DNA of 64,000 nt from assembly GCA_037903475.1 (NCBI GenBank), contig JBAJFG010000582.1, forward strand, positions 124,001 through 188,000, given 5' to 3'. Within the stretch, counting starts at the first letter, position 1. The number at the start of each line of letters is the position of its first letter. Origin of the DNA: Ancylostoma caninum (taxonomy: Eukaryota; Nematoda; Chromadorea; Rhabditida; Ancylostomatidae). Shown one piece after another: positions 35,651-48,837 of the stretch. A program made the position numbers and the translations under genes. Under the pieces are notes generated by a model that worked only from the letters and a program-made list of their open reading frames with translations, made no database searches and was not told the origin of the DNA.

Positions 35651-36559
35651 GCATACAGTGGATGCGAGACTTTAGTTCTGCTTATTATTTTCTCATTCAA
35701 CAATATTTACCTGGTATTGATTGATTGGTTCTTTGAGGTGCGCCACTTTGGCGGATGAAGCGTACGAGCTCCTTTTGAAAACTTCGCATGACGTCATAGA
35801 AAATTTCGTGCCGCTTGTAAGGTGTGCCTGAGGCAGCCCAGGCTTCCAAAATACCTCATGATGTATCGTGAGCGAGGAGCTTTGTATCGTAGAGCTGTGG
35901 CAGCCGACACTCGTAATGCTCGTTTTGAGAAAGTGTTGCACAGGTACAACGATCACTTGCAAAAAAAAAATTATTGAGCCTCGTAAATCTTCCAAAGTTT
36001 ACTCCTACATCAGCCCCAGGCTTGCCACCGAGAAAAAAACTGAGTAGTCTTGTGGATAAAGATGGTTTTGCGGTGAACAATGACAGAAAAAAGGCGGATT
36101 TATTAGCGGTAGAGTTTCAAAAAGCCTACAATGTATCACAGCGACCGCATGGGCCCGCTAAATCACCCACTTTTAATTGAATTGCGCCCAATTTGTGGTT
36201 CTACTAGGAAGAAGTAGTTGAAACTTTGTACCATGCCGTGATTCTTCATCGGTCCCTTGGACTTCATTCCAACGGCGTTTACCAAAAAATTTCTACCTCA
36301 GACTGCGTATCCGCTTGAACATATTTTTAATCTTTCGTACATGCGGGGGCGAAGTCCGTCGGTGGCACTCATTAATTACTCGAATCCTTGAGGAACCCCC
36401 TTCCAATTCACCTAGCAGTTAAAGGTCAATCAGTATTACATCTACCATTGTTAGGACTTTCGAGAAGATCGTTAGGAAAAATCTCATTCGTCATCACGAT
36501 CAAAACAAGGTCATTCCTAGGAACCAACATGTTTTCAGCAAAGGAAGGTCGGTAGAAAC

Positions 36560-37715
36560 AGCCACAGTATGCCCTAATGAGTGGAAAAAATCGTTGGATG
36601 AAAAACAGCACGTCCACGTAGTCTACTTTGATTTTGCTAGAGCTCTTGACAAGGTCCCTACTGGAAAGCTAATTGAAAAGCTGAACATTGCTGGAATTCA
36701 TCCTCGGCTCGTTCGGTGGATGAGCAATTTTGTACAGAATCGCACATACCAAGTGCGTGTAGATCGTGAATATTCTAGCTGTTTTTCTATACCTACTGGT
36801 GTCCCGCATGGGGGGGGGGGTACTATCACTCCCTGCTCTTTTGATCTACACCTACGTCCTTCCTGCTGCTCTATCTAGATATGGAGTAGGTTTTCAAATG
36901 AATGTAGATGAATTAAAAATTTATAAACCCATAGCCTAGCAAACGGATTGCCTGGATCGGCAAAAAGCAATATATCATGTCGCAAACTGGGCGAAAGCTT
37001 GGGAACTGCCTTCTAGACGCGCGTTGTAAATGAGGGTCGTGGTCCATTCGGTGCTGCATATTAACTTTATGAGCATGATCTTGAATGTGTCACTGAAATG
37101 CGTGACTTACGGTTCCTTATGAACGACAAACTGAACTTCAGCACCCACTGCAAATTCATTGTAACGAAAGCTCACCTCAGGACTTTTAGATGTTTTAAAG
37201 CTTTGAAAACTCAAAAACTCACAAATTCTCATAAAAGCCTTCAAAACATGTGTCCGTCCACTAGTTGAGTGTGGCATTACGTTTTTTGATCCTTACCTTA
37301 AGAAAGATACTGACTCATTAGAAAATATTCAGAATAACTTTACTCAGAAGCTCGTCCTTCGATGTAGCGGTCTGAGTTACTATTTTATTCCAAATGGGAA
37401 TGAGAGGTGTAGGCAGTTAAGGCTAAGCATAGTGTCTCCATAGCAGACGGTTAAGAAACGAGTTGCTCATGGCTTTGAAAATTCCAAGGGGGCAATGTGG
37501 AGCGACCTCTCCCATCTCGGTCCTTCCAGAACCAAAGGTGATCATTTTAAGCTTGAGGTTTCGGTAGCGAAAACTCAGGTGCAATCAGAATTTCTCTCTC
37601 ATGGAACAGTTCCTCCCTTCAACTCTTCGATAGGCAAAAATGCGCTGCAATTGTCTTTGCAATCTTTCAAAACACTAGCTAGGTTGACAGCTGACTCAGT
37701 TGCTGCCCGTTAGCG
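36560..37715 (+). pseudogene. CR1-like reverse transcriptase domain
   Basis: VHVVYFDFARALDKVPTGKL matches the first catalytic motif (FDF..A.D.V), and GIHPRLVRWMSNFVQNRTYQ and PTGVPHGG follow. The usual YADDLKIY box reads NVDELKIYK near 36905, so a catalytic Asp is lost. Later pieces include MNDKLNFSTHCKFIV and LLVECGIT-like and end in SFKTLARLTADSVAAR. A run of ten G at 36811 breaks the frame. Confidence 0.75.
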
Positions 37716-37835
37716 TTGGTTACCTTGTTACAGTTGCTCCAGTTTGTTTGTGTTCAGGTTTTTTCTGATGATTTCAATGCCTGTTGTATATCGCAAATGC
37801 GTGCCACCTGCACGTCTACAAATAAAGAATAAAGA

Positions 37836-40800
37836 TATATCCGGATTACGGCAATATCCTATGTGTAGGTTAACAACATTATAGAGCAATTATTTTCAAC
37901 CCTTCTCAGTTAGCATCATCGTTAGCGTGTATAAACTCAAATACTCTGTGATCTCTAGTGCAGCTTCGGAAGCCATTACTATGCATGATGTAACAAGAGT
38001 CATCAAAAAATAGCAACTACGGAAAAAATTCCGTTGGAAATACAAAACAGCCAAATTTTGGAAGAAGGTATAAAATCCGAGCTGTGGTTGCACAGCGTAG
38101 GAACCCAGTTAGCATTTGACTCAACAAATTTGCTCTCTGTAGCAAAAAGGATACTGCACATGAAGTCTCAATCATGAACATGTTTTGCTTTTAATCCTGT
38201 AGGTGTAGCGCTCGAGTAAATTTATTTCGCAGTTTTGTTTTCCAATTAATGTCGAGGTGTTTTCAGCTTTGTTGTCTGTTATTTATAGAGGTACACTAGC
38301 AAGCAAGACTACTCATGGTTTCAGGACTGCATGGAATGAAATACCTAAGTAATGGACTCATTACCACCGAACAATCTTGTCTGACACAGCATTAAATCAG
38401 AAGGGCTAACATGATTCTTGTAAGTATAGATGTACTTTCTCAACGCAAGTTCAGAATTGCGTCACGGTTGTCATGAAAATGAGGCAGCCATCAAATGGGC
38501 CTCAAATGAGTTAGTAGGCATGTCGTATGCTGATACATGTTACGCAACATGGCATTTCCAAACAAAGAGAAACTCAGAGTGAATGCGGAATGGAAGGCCT
38601 AGGACTAGTGTCTTAGTGTTGGCATACTGTAAGTTTCTTCAATGACTCGGCTGAGAATATAGATATGCCTTTGAAAAAATCTCAGATATCTAGATTTTTC
38701 GAGGGTATAGAATTATGAGGAGGACGAAATCTGTGATGAAAAGAGAAAGTATGGCAAAGGTATTTATCATACCTCCATAGAAAGCTGCAAATTATTTCAA
38801 ACCGATGTGGACCATCCACTCAGTCTTCGAAGAGGACTAGGACTGACTGACTTCATTTTACATGGATCCGTACCGTTTCTGCCCCCTCCCTTCTCCATAC
38901 AGCTTTTCATTAGACGTGTAAGGCAGGTATACAACTTCTTTGGCGGAAGATGCTACATTCCACAGATTGATCTCCTGACAAGGTCCGCTTCTTTGCATAT
39001 CGTCGTATGCGACGACAGCATTCGTTAGGCAGCTTTGTACTTAAAATTTGCGGTGAAATGAGAATGAAAACATACTCATCTTTCTTTCTTTCGCACCACA
39101 TTAGAGGTAGATTCAGGTAATTTGTTGGACTTGCTTATTCGTGCTCAACTAGGTGCTCTGTGGAAAAAAACAGACATTGCTTGATGCCGAAAACAAGCCC
39201 AGGCTCGATTGAGAGCTGCGCAATCACTCTCGAATGGTAAGGGTAGATGGGGAACACCCAGGAGAATGCGCTAACTTCCCATGCCTAACCAAAGGAATGG
39301 AATTTCTATTTCAATTTCTATACCGCTTCCTAGATATTTGAGCAAAGGTCAGCAAATGTCGCAATACGAAGAGATCGGATATTCCAGACAACGTATGCGC
39401 TCTCATTATTCACAAATGCTGTGCATTACCATTTGTAGATGATAAAGTAAAAACCATGTACCAGCTAGAAACCCCGAGTTTGAAATGGTTGGGCATTACT
39501 TGCGCGAAAAAAAAAGGTCTAGCACACTAGCGAAATCCATCCCTGCCCCCCAAACACTAGAGCAGCTGTTTTTGAACGATTTTAATCTCACATGAGAGGA
39601 GAGTGTTTTCAGAAAACCCATGCAAAAACCGCACTGGCTTACCAGATATTGGGTGGGTGGTGAGATATGAAAAGAATAGTCAATCTAGAGGTGGTGATGA
39701 TCATGACAAGTTTCTGCACACAAAATCTAAGCCAGACAGGATGATGGCCAAATGCCGTAAGCAAAGTATTCCGCCACCATCTTGTAGGAACAAAAACAAC
39801 CGCGGCGATGCTCACAGTGTCGAGGAATATATCTGGAGCTTTATCTGGAGCTTTGTGCTCCAGATATGGCGGTGTTACCACTTGATTCAACTTGCTCGGG
39901 CAAAAAGTCTGGAAACTATATCTAGCTCCATTCCGAATAACATTTGCAGCGAGTTCTCCACGGGAGGGATTTGTACCTGTAGCATCTAAAATAGCCGAGT
40001 GCCACTAAGAATACGATTTGCTCTGAGATATTCTCCTACTGTTTTCGGGACAATTTTGTGTCAGTCAAAGGCGCGCATTCATAGTTAGCTTACCTAATAT
40101 GGACAACATAATTCTCCGAAAAAGACACATGGAGAACATTTCAACCTTCTTTTCTTGTCAAGAAGTTGAACCTAATGTGAGCATCGACGTGAGGGTGGAC
40201 GCGCTAAATCAGATTCCCCACATTTTCCGAAATAAGACGAATGAAATGTGGGGCGGTTCGTGTTCCATTGTGCCATAAACAACAAGCTTGGAACACAGTT
40301 TGTGGCGGGACGGAGTGTCACGTAATTGCTAGTTTCCACATCTCGAATTGTTTCTGGAACGATATTATGTAGCCTTGAGGAAAGTACTCAATAACTACTA
40401 GGCACGCAACAAGATCATGGGTAGTGGGAGGTGTATATGAATGGCGGTAACAAGTGCCCGAATGTCGTTTATATCGCTGCCTGGTGCTTAGCACTAATAT
40501 GTATCAGCTAGTGGTCTAGGATAATTGCAAGACGTAAGTGACCAATGAAAGCGTTTCCAATGCAGTTTTCACACACAGAACCTCTTGCAAATCCTTGCCT
40601 CACGCTGCACCGCCCGTTGGCTGAGCAGCGACACATCACATACGATAATGCATAGGTGATCAGGCATGTTTATCGGAAGTGAAATTTTGAATCCCGTAAA
40701 ACGTGAAACGGAAAACGGAAAGCGTAAAACGGAAAACGGAAAACTTTGCCGGAGCACAATACAGGGTAGCCGAAAATTAGCAGTGCACCCCCATTTCTGC

Positions 40801-43093
40801 AAGACTTCCAGATTTTTTCGCGTTCTTTCCTCATTTCCCTATTACTTCCTTATCTTTGGCTCCCAAGTAATAATTATCTCGTGATGACTGCCCCCATGAG
40901 CGGTGCCAATATGCATCTGTATCAAGACAGAAGGTCTATGGCATAAATTGTGAAAGCGTTGTCCCTGCACCGAATAACTGTTCAAGATACAATAAAAAGC
41001 TTCAGAAAGCTTGGAAACAGTGAGGAAAATAAGAGCAGATATCTTGCTATTACTGCAACTGCTCCCAAGTGAGTGAAGTTCGGCAGGAGCAGGATTGACG
41101 GAAATCCGTAGCTTCCTTCCTTCGGCCGCAGACCTACGAGAAAAATTGTGTGAGAGAATCTGAACATCTATCCTCACCATTCTCAAGTGAAAACCCAGAC
41201 CTCATCGGGTAAGAGAAAGAACAGGAAGAATTTGTGCAGGCAGATGCTGCTTCAATTTCATCATTCGCGCTAACACACGGTCGTCTTTGCCGGCGAGAAA
41301 CCTTCCACTATAGCAAACGCCGAGTGTGACAGGGTTTTAGCCAAATCTGTTGAATCTATTGCTTGGGACTACTCCAAGACAGAACTGTTGTTAGAACTGA
41401 TCACTCCCTATCTTCGGTGCCTAGGGCAACATAATGTTCAGTGGCGAAATTCCCCTAGTTTTTGTAGACTCCGATGCTAAAACTTCAACTTTTGTGTGCT
41501 GAGGGATAATTCTATAAGATATTTTCTAAATCGTGGAGATCTGATTCTTTGAAAATAGAAGACATGGTCCGCGATGGTTCTCCGCTCTTGCAGAAGAGGC
41601 GAAAAATGTTAAAGATTGGAATAGTGAGCTTGTCTGAGATCGTGAAGCATCGAAAATGACTTCTGCACTGCCGAAATTTGGATCCAGTAGATTTTCCCCC
41701 CGCAGTCACTTTGTGAAGGAAAACCTACTCTATACTTACTCTATCCACTACTTACATTTGTATTCCCTGAAAGAAGCCCTGAAAATGGACTGGGACGAAA
41801 TCAGATGTAGAGTACATGCGAGGATCATGTGCAGCATCTACGAAGACATTGAGAGCTAGCGTTTCTGCCAATGGAGGTGTTGTGGCTTACCGGTTAGCTG
41901 GTAGCGGAGATGCAAAATGGCCATACCGCAGGCGATTCTGATAGTCGCTTGATAGCGCGACTACTGGCAAACAAGCCTGCATATAAACCCACGGTTCGGT
42001 GGGGTCAAGTCAGCCCACGTAGGCACTGGTCCTAACTAGTAGCTCCCAGCCAATAGTCCAGCAAACCAGGAAGCCGCAGCCGTTTCACCGCCACCTGCCT
42101 CGTCTACCTCTTCTATCAATAAAACCATCATAAAGATAGTGTGTTACTACAGCTATTTTGAACAGGCTATTTTGAAGTCTGATGAGTTTTCAGATAGTTT
42201 GAGACTCTTTCAAGTGATTAGGTAAATTCAAGTCCACTGATGGTACGTACTTTGAACTTTTAGAATATAGGTAGGTCGAGCAATATTTATCCTTTACCAG
42301 CTTACGAGAGATTAGCAGAGTTATATAATCAATAACCATATTGGTCACTGGATGTTTAAGTAGACGAGAAGTTGTAAAGTGTGCAAGTTGGACTCTTTGC
42401 TTTACTTTAGAGCAGGCCTATTCTGCAAAAATTCAGACCAAAGGTAGCTATGGTAGTTAATACGTTTGGAATCTGAGGAGGATCACGTTATCACAAAGGA
42501 TCCCGTTGGAGCGAGTTAGCGGTGGAGGAAGGAGGAGAAGAACAGCATGTGGAGAACGTGAAATACAAGCAGTACAGACATTGCGCAAGATATCAGACGC
42601 CAACGGCGTCAATGTGGAAGTGGAGACCACAGAATGACTAATACAGTGATAATTACGATGTAGCCTTATGGTTTTGTCAAGTTGGCATTATGTGTTGCTT
42701 CGCAAGAATGCCTGATGCTTTTAATATAGCACGCAAGAGTTTCGTGGAAATTTTATATCAGCTCACCCCATATTTCAGTGGAACCCTGAATGGTTTTTTT
42801 TTTGAGAATTTTGAGGAGAGCAAGGCACTTCTATGGCATATTCAGAAAATGATGAAAACCGCGACGGGAGACGTTCACACTGCAGGTGAGAAAAAAAAAG
42901 TCAAACAAATTAGTTCGTATTTTGTGAATAGCGTTTGGACGAGTTTTGGCGACACTGTTGTGAGCTCATGTACATTGCGCATCGAAGCACATGATCCCTC
43001 TTCAGGATAGGGAAATACGCCAAAAACAGCGATTCTGCTCCGTCCACAATTTTCTGGGATTTTCTGTTTTCCGGGCCAAAAACCCATAAAAAG
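37836..43093. other. no gene firmly recognised (5.3 kb)
   Basis: Notable pieces: a short A-rich tandem of ACGGAAA/ACGGAAAGCG at 40697-40746 with a relative at 44400-44437; a hairpin around TATCTGGAGC...GCTCCAGATA at 39830-39866; and a possible plus-strand exon ending at donor CAG/GTGAGA near 42886, open upstream (ARKSFVEILYQLTPYFSGTL...), acceptor TTTTAATATAG. No family was recognised. Confidence 0.35.
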
Positions 43094-43095
43094 TA

Positions 43096-44376
43096 TCAGG
43101 TTGGTGCGAAATTAATTGCCAAAACAAACACTCCAATTCAAAGGTTTTAACTTGGCTTAAACACATCGTTCCTCATTAGTTTGATGCCCATTTAATTCGC
43201 TAAATCATCGCCAACAATATAATTAGAATGATATGCCTTTACAATGAATACTGAGATCGCAAAAATCTTCAAACTTTTGGAAGGCGATTTGGGCACGCTC
43301 TGGATCAGCAATATGCTGCTGTCATGGGTTTGCATTTAGGACTCAGAAAAAGTGATATTCAGTAAGGGAGAGGTCTGAGCAATCAGCGGAATGAACGAGA
43401 ACCTAGATGTCTCACTGCGCCAGTTTTTGCAGGGGATGTTTTTAAGTGAGAGGCTCAACGGTACCCTTTATCATGGAGAAAGCCGATCCTTTTTACCGCC
43501 GCCTAGCACAATTACTGCAGATTTTCGGAGATGAACTCGAAATTACAATACTAGAGCTCTAATATCAACGCTTGACTAGGTTGGAGAAGGCTGCAATCAA
43601 CCACACCCTTACAGCACAACCAAATTCCTGACACAACCTTCCTTTAAAGAAAATCTGGTTCAGGAGAACTAAGAAATGGGGAAACGTCTCTACCCATACC
43701 CATTCGCATTTCTTGTTATTGTACAGAAAGCGATCTTCAACTACAATAATTACACTGCTAGAAATTAGTCGTTGTGGGACGAAAAATTAGGTTAGAAAAG
43801 ATGTCACAGCGGTTGAAACGCTGGTTATCGGTCAGGTTGTGTGGTGTTCCCTTCCGCACCTTTCTTAACCTGTCGATTGAAACCAAATGTTTCGAAACTC
43901 TAGTATAGTGAGCATCCGTCCCTGCACTCAACGTCCGAATGGGTAGGATCCGATTTAGTTCCCACGGCTGTCCTTAACACTTCATCACCACGGGACAACG
44001 TGCGATCATGACGATGGTTGCCTTGGGGTTCAAAATTGTTGGGGGAGAATTTTGCTACCAGTACCTCACTGTTCGTTGGAAACAAGAATCCGAGCGAAAA
44101 CAAATGCAAGATTACCGGACACCTCCGGTGAAAAGTGATGGGGTTTGAAGTCATTAACCACAATCATCCAAAAATCGCCTCGGCTCATCATTTGTTCGCG
44201 GTTCCACAAAACGGTACCGACAGGAGCTATCCAGAACATTCAAGCGGCTTTTGAAAGAGAAGGAAAAGTCCTTCGATAAGGTCACACAAATTGGCTTGAA
44301 ATTGCTCAAATTCCACGGAAGAGTAAGGTTTATTTGTGCATACCCTAGAACGGTAATTAATTTCGCACGAACCTGA
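43096..44376 (-). mobile_element. mariner transposon (copy 2), uninterrupted, 1281 bp
   Basis: Ends TCAGGTTGGTGCGAAATTAA and the inverted TCAGGTTCGTGCGAAATTAA are flanked by TA. It is colinear with the element at 22663-25698 without its Helitron. The transposase is on the minus strand and broken by many frameshifts; the N-terminal side near 44330-44220 reads RVCTNKPYSSVEFEQFQANL. The length and ends suit an irritans/bandit-type mariner. Confidence 0.85.
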
Positions 44377-44437
44377 TAAAACCGAAGGCCAAAAACGGGC
44401 GGAAAACGGAAAGCGCAAAACGGAAAATGGAAAATTC

Positions 44438-45890
44438 CGCACACCCCCGGTAGTTAATGTGTCGCGGCTCAGCAGATGGGCGGTGCAGCGTGGAGCAACT
44501 CTCGGGACAGACTGTAAGCACCTCGTAAAGCTTTTACAAGGAGTAGTGAATCCCAACTAAACGAGAGCCACGATTGCCATAAAGAGCGTGGCAAAATTAT
44601 CATAAACCGGTCTTGTGGGAAGCATGATTTTAAGTTTTTCCGCCAACTAGTGCCAAAGGGGCGGTGCTTACAGACGTATAAATTTGCGATAAATGCTGCG
44701 GCCTTAAAGATAGTTACTTTTAAAGGCAGCACCCGTCGAAATCATCGTGTTTGTGATTTCGTCGGATTTATGGGTTTTTGGGAATGTATTGCTCATATCC
44801 GGTGGTGAAATTGCGTGAAACACCCGAGGAAGCCAGGAAAACGCGATGCTGTCTTCTGTGCGCAGACGAGTATCCCAGCGGCGCCCTGCGTGCGCAAATG
44901 GGTCCCAGCACGGAGACAGAGAATCGGTAGCAGGTCGCATGCGTTTAAATGCGTAAGCTGGCGCGTCGGGCCCTCCGAAGCACTGGCCGACCGGGCATGC
45001 ACGCGACGGCAGTTCGCTGTTTTCTGCAGGTAAGTCGTTACTGTGTGTTCCTCGCAGATTCGTGATGTGCGCGACGCCTACTTTAGGGTTCGCAGCTCAG
45101 GTCCGAATCGAGGATTTCGACTCATGCTGCCTTTAAGACAGTGTTACTAGAGCAAATTCTTAAGCTGCCTTCTAATTTGCTGCATTCTTTAATCCTAACT
45201 CAAACAGATATGTCAATCATATATTCGAGATCCGTTTGCAGCAAAGTGTTTGCCTCTCTTCCGACTTCTTGATTTACCAGGATCTTGAATATACAAATTT
45301 GTACCCATTACTGCACAAATGCTCGGCGTTGTGAGGTTTTGTACATGTTTGCGCTTGACGCAATATAAATTATCCTAGTATAATAAAAAATAGAATTTTC
45401 GTCCAGACTTCGCAGACGTGTACTATAATGATTTTTCCGCTATGATTTGTAAGGAAAAAATTGTGCAGATGAAGTCTTTCGAGATAGGAGCGATGTATTA
45501 GGATTGCACCTGAATCATTACAGGTCACATCTACATATCACACTACGAAAGATTGTTGCGAAACCGGTCTCGGAATTTTGAACCTCAAGTAATACCTCGG
45601 AATAAAAGATGGTGTTTCGACCGCACATATCGTATCAGTTTTGAAGCTCACTTCTTCCCATTTTTACTCTATTAATCTATTCCAGATCACCAACTTTTAC
45701 TGGTGGATCTGAAATAGATCAATAGAAAGAAGATTAATCGGATGGAAGAGAATTACTTTTCATATTATCACGAGAGGGAAGGGGTGTGGGTCACTATGAG
45801 GCAGAAGTGGGTGGGCAACGTGTCTGCGATTAGTTCTTTCGAACCCTGGTCCCGCCCCTCGCAATCTACTCGCACTATTCTGAACTTTGT
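44438..45890. other. no gene recognised
   Basis: A GC-richer stretch (44740-45010) reads through on the plus strand to a donor-like CAG/GTAAGT at 45030, but no start or protein family could be assigned. It could be a retroelement 5' region. Confidence 0.3.
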
Positions 45891-47050
45891 GCCCGCAGTG
45901 GATTCGTGGTAGGAGGTCGATCCCCGGTGGATTCGCGGTTGGCTGCGATAAATCAGCACGAGCCCGCGGTAGACAATGGGGAGTGACGTCACTCTAGCGC
46001 CATGCCCGCACATGCCCGCGTTGGATCCGCACATGTTCGCGGTGGACCCGCAATAACATTGCTGTCCGCGATGAACCGGCACATGCCAGTGTGGACCCGC
46101 ACATTCCCGCCTCTGGACTTTTTGCTCGCGGTGTATCCGCGGTATGCCAGAAGTGGGGAGTCGGTTCGCCACCGCGGGCATGTGCGGATCCACCGCGGGC
46201 TTCTGAGTTTTTAGGAGACAGTGCAATGTCAATTTTGAAGTATGTATTGGTCATTTTGCATTGAATCTACTGAATTGCACCATTCATGGGCATTAATAAT
46301 TTTGTTGGTATCAGCGTGAGCAAACTCTTTCTACGCTTGTGTTGCATTTAATATTTTGGTCTATCTATTTGTGGTGTCCGACGAAGATAGGTAAGAGCAA
46401 GTCTGCGACGATATTTTTACTTCACTTTGCAAGCGTTTGCACATCACAGGACTCGACCCTAACCGCTTACCAAAGCTACAAAAGCAGAGGATGCCAAGTC
46501 CGGTGCCTTACCCATTCGGCCGTATGTGTAGGTGTTCTCACAGCACTATTGTTCGAATCGGCGTTATTGAGGATGCACCGCGGGAATGTGCGGGCCCACT
46601 GCGGGTGTAGGCGAGTCCACCATTCTGCATGTGCTAATCCACCGCGGATAGCAATGCTATTGCGGATCCACCGCGGGCATGTACGAGCACAACGCAAGAG
46701 TGACATCACTCCCGGTTGTCCACAGCGTGCATGTCCAAGACCCGGGGGCGCCAAGGAGACCACACTTCCCGTCTAGTTCAAGCCCCGAAACCGGTGCGTG
46801 AAAAACTAAACAGCATTCTAGCTCTCCCACTTTCTTCTCAGAGCTCTCATTTCGTTCAATTCGTCTTTAAGCAACATCGTTTGGTTCTACATCAATTAAT
46901 AACTTGTGTCTCTTTCAATGTGCGGATTTATCGCGGCCGACCGTGACTGATACACCGCGGATCGACCTTGTACCGCGGATCCACTGCGGGCAGGAAGTTT
47001 AGAGGAGGTTGATCCGCAATAACGCTGATTCGAACATCAGCGGTGTGAGA
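45890..47050. repeat. GC-rich degenerate repeats with GTGGATCCGC core
   Basis: Copies of CATGCCCGCGGTGGATCCGC, in both orientations and with variable spacing, lie at 45895-46200, 46570-46720 and 46915-47000; a related patch is at 51770-51830. The core CCGCGG/GGATCC is partly palindromic. The blocks alternate with the inverted SINE pair. Confidence 0.65.
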
Positions 47051-47295
47051 ACCACCTCATCTGTCGGCAGGTATGGCCGAATGAATAAGGCACCGGACTT
47101 GGAAGCATCAGCTTTGCAAAGAGGTTAGGTTCGAATCCCATGATGTGCAAACGCTTGCAAAGTGATGTGAAAATGTCGTCTCACACTTGCTTCTACCTTT
47201 CTTCGATGGACATCCCAACATATAGATTCACTTTTTGACCAAAATATTACATGCAACACAGGCGCAGAAAGAGTTAGCTCATTAGCAGCAATAAA
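46320..47295. repeat. inverted pair of tRNA-derived (SINE-like) repeats
   Basis: The left arm (minus-strand element, about 46560-46320) and the right arm (plus-strand, 47030-47295) are inverted copies of about 250 bp. Each has box A (CCGAATGRRTAAGGCACCGG), box B (GGTTCGAATCC at about 47127; GGGTCGAGTCC on the minus strand at about 46460) and the same 170-bp body (GATGTGCAAACGCTTGCAAA..., ACCAAAATATTA). tRNA heads point inward. Neither is called a functional tRNA because the acceptor stems do not pair. Confidence 0.75.
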
Positions 47296-48008
47296 ATCAT
47301 TAATGGAGTCCATGAGTACAATACTGCTCACGAGATCGCGAAAACCGACGGTCGCTCCGCGGAATCACCGTCGCATACCGTCGCTTGCCATAACTTTCGC
47401 AGAACTGCACCAATAAAAACGATTTGGTCACCATTCGATTTGCCTCCAAGAGGTCTTCAGATGAGCTTAGTGTCATGCAAACTTTTGGTTTACTGGTTTT
47501 GCTCAAGTAATATATCGATTGACGCTGTGTAGTGGATAGAGTTAGTAGTAGCTCAAACATGCGCGATGGACTGGATTTCAAGCTCAGATTCTATAATACT
47601 TTGTGGATTGGAGCACAAACCCCCAAAGTAAAGCGTCTGGGAGGTGATCTGGACAAAATCCACACCATTTCAAGGAAATCCAAATTTTGCGAAGTTGCTG
47701 ATAGGGCACATTATTGCAACAGACCGAGCAAACGTGAGCCAGGAAGAACAACAGGTTCAAGACAACTCTTTGTGAGCTAGTTGTTCTGCAAGTGCCGTTG
47801 CAGCATTTTGTTGTATCTTGTGAAAACCCCGATGTTGAAGGAGTACTGTTCGTAAGTGAGATAAGCTATTGGTCGCCAAATAGAACCTAATGAAAAACAT
47901 CAAGTCTACTTTCAGCATGCAGTTGATATAGTTCTAGGTGTCACCCTAATCGGGACTGCAATAATCTTGCGGTGAACTTAGCCGCATTCCTCTCAGGCAC
48001 TTTTAGGA

Positions 48009-48115
48009 GACCGCCCGCGCACCCCTTCTTATTGTAAGGGACCGCCCGCGTATCCCTCATTATCTTAGCTGACCGCCCGCTGCACCCCTTTTTATCTTAA
48101 CTGACCAACCGCCCA
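48009..48115 (+). repeat. about 33-bp tandem repeat, 3.5 units
   Basis: Units contain GACCGCCCGCG and CCCCTTNTTATCTTA. Related single motifs are near the inverted end at 50505. Confidence 0.75.
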
Positions 48116-48309
48116 CCCCAATTGTAAATGTGTTCTACTAGTGATATGCAGTATCACCTATCTCCACACAACAGAATACAGTTCATTCGATCCCGTGTTG
48201 GTCTGCCCTACGTCAAATGCATACCAAGGCGCTCAAATGTGAGTTCGTCACAGAAGATCGTGGTAAGTTGTAATTGCAATAAGAGTTAAACGCCACATGA
48301 GAATTTGCT

Positions 48310-48385
48310 ATGGGGGTAGGGTCGAATGAGATGGGGGCGAGAAGCGGGGGGGGGGTCGTATTGGGGGGGAGGGGCTGGGGTATGT
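48310..48385 (+). other. G-rich tract with quadruplex potential
   Basis: Runs of five or more G occur at least five times within 75 bp (GGGGG, GGGGG, ten G, eight G, GGGG, GGGG), satisfying the usual G-quadruplex pattern on the plus strand. Confidence 0.7.
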
Positions 48386-48837
48386 AGAGGGGTGGCTTGA
48401 CCAACGAATATGCCGTGAAAGTAGTGGTTAATTTACGGTATTGTTACAATTGACTGTCCACCCTTGCCAGCAGTAACGACTACGTCATTGCGTGTCAAAA
48501 CGATATTGACAGGCAGCACATGCGAAAAATTAGTTGCAGGGCTGGCATTTACTGCACCCACTGGTTTGACTCTCGGAATTGTAAAAAAAAGTTGGAAACG
48601 GCGGAATCACTTTAGAATTAATTGTGAAGCAGAGAGGGTGCAACTATCAGAAGATGAAGTGTGGAAAGCTGATTCGATCGATTGCTCATGCAAGAATTCG
48701 TCTGTAGGCTCCAGTAGTTCTTGGAAAGGTAGAGCAGATTAGACCTTGTGTTGAAGTTGTCCGACTCGATGTCAACTAGTGCTTTTTGTTAATAGAGAAC
48801 GATCAGCTGGGTGAAAAGGGAGTGGGGGGGGCACTCC

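Larger units (their letters stand above)
33400..37835 (+). mobile_element. CR1-like non-LTR retrotransposon 2, near full length, decayed
   Basis: In order: ORF1 remnant (about 33640-34330), a 26-bp repeat block (34440-34985), endonuclease (35009-35650), reverse transcriptase (36560-37715) and a 3' end AAATAAAGAATAAAGATAT near 37835. The arrangement and motifs match CR1-clade LINEs with two ORFs. Frameshifts and stops are frequent. The 5' start is uncertain and lies after the RTE-like repeat ending at 33370. Confidence 0.8.

Noticed and set aside
37896..38093. minus-strand hydrophobic frame as a possible membrane exon
   Set aside because: Weak splice context and no motif; composition alone is not enough.
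47060..47140. functional tRNA (box A and a good box B, GGTTCGAATCC)
   Set aside because: The acceptor stem does not pair and the same sequence continues into a 170-bp body repeated in inverted orientation, so it is a SINE-like head.
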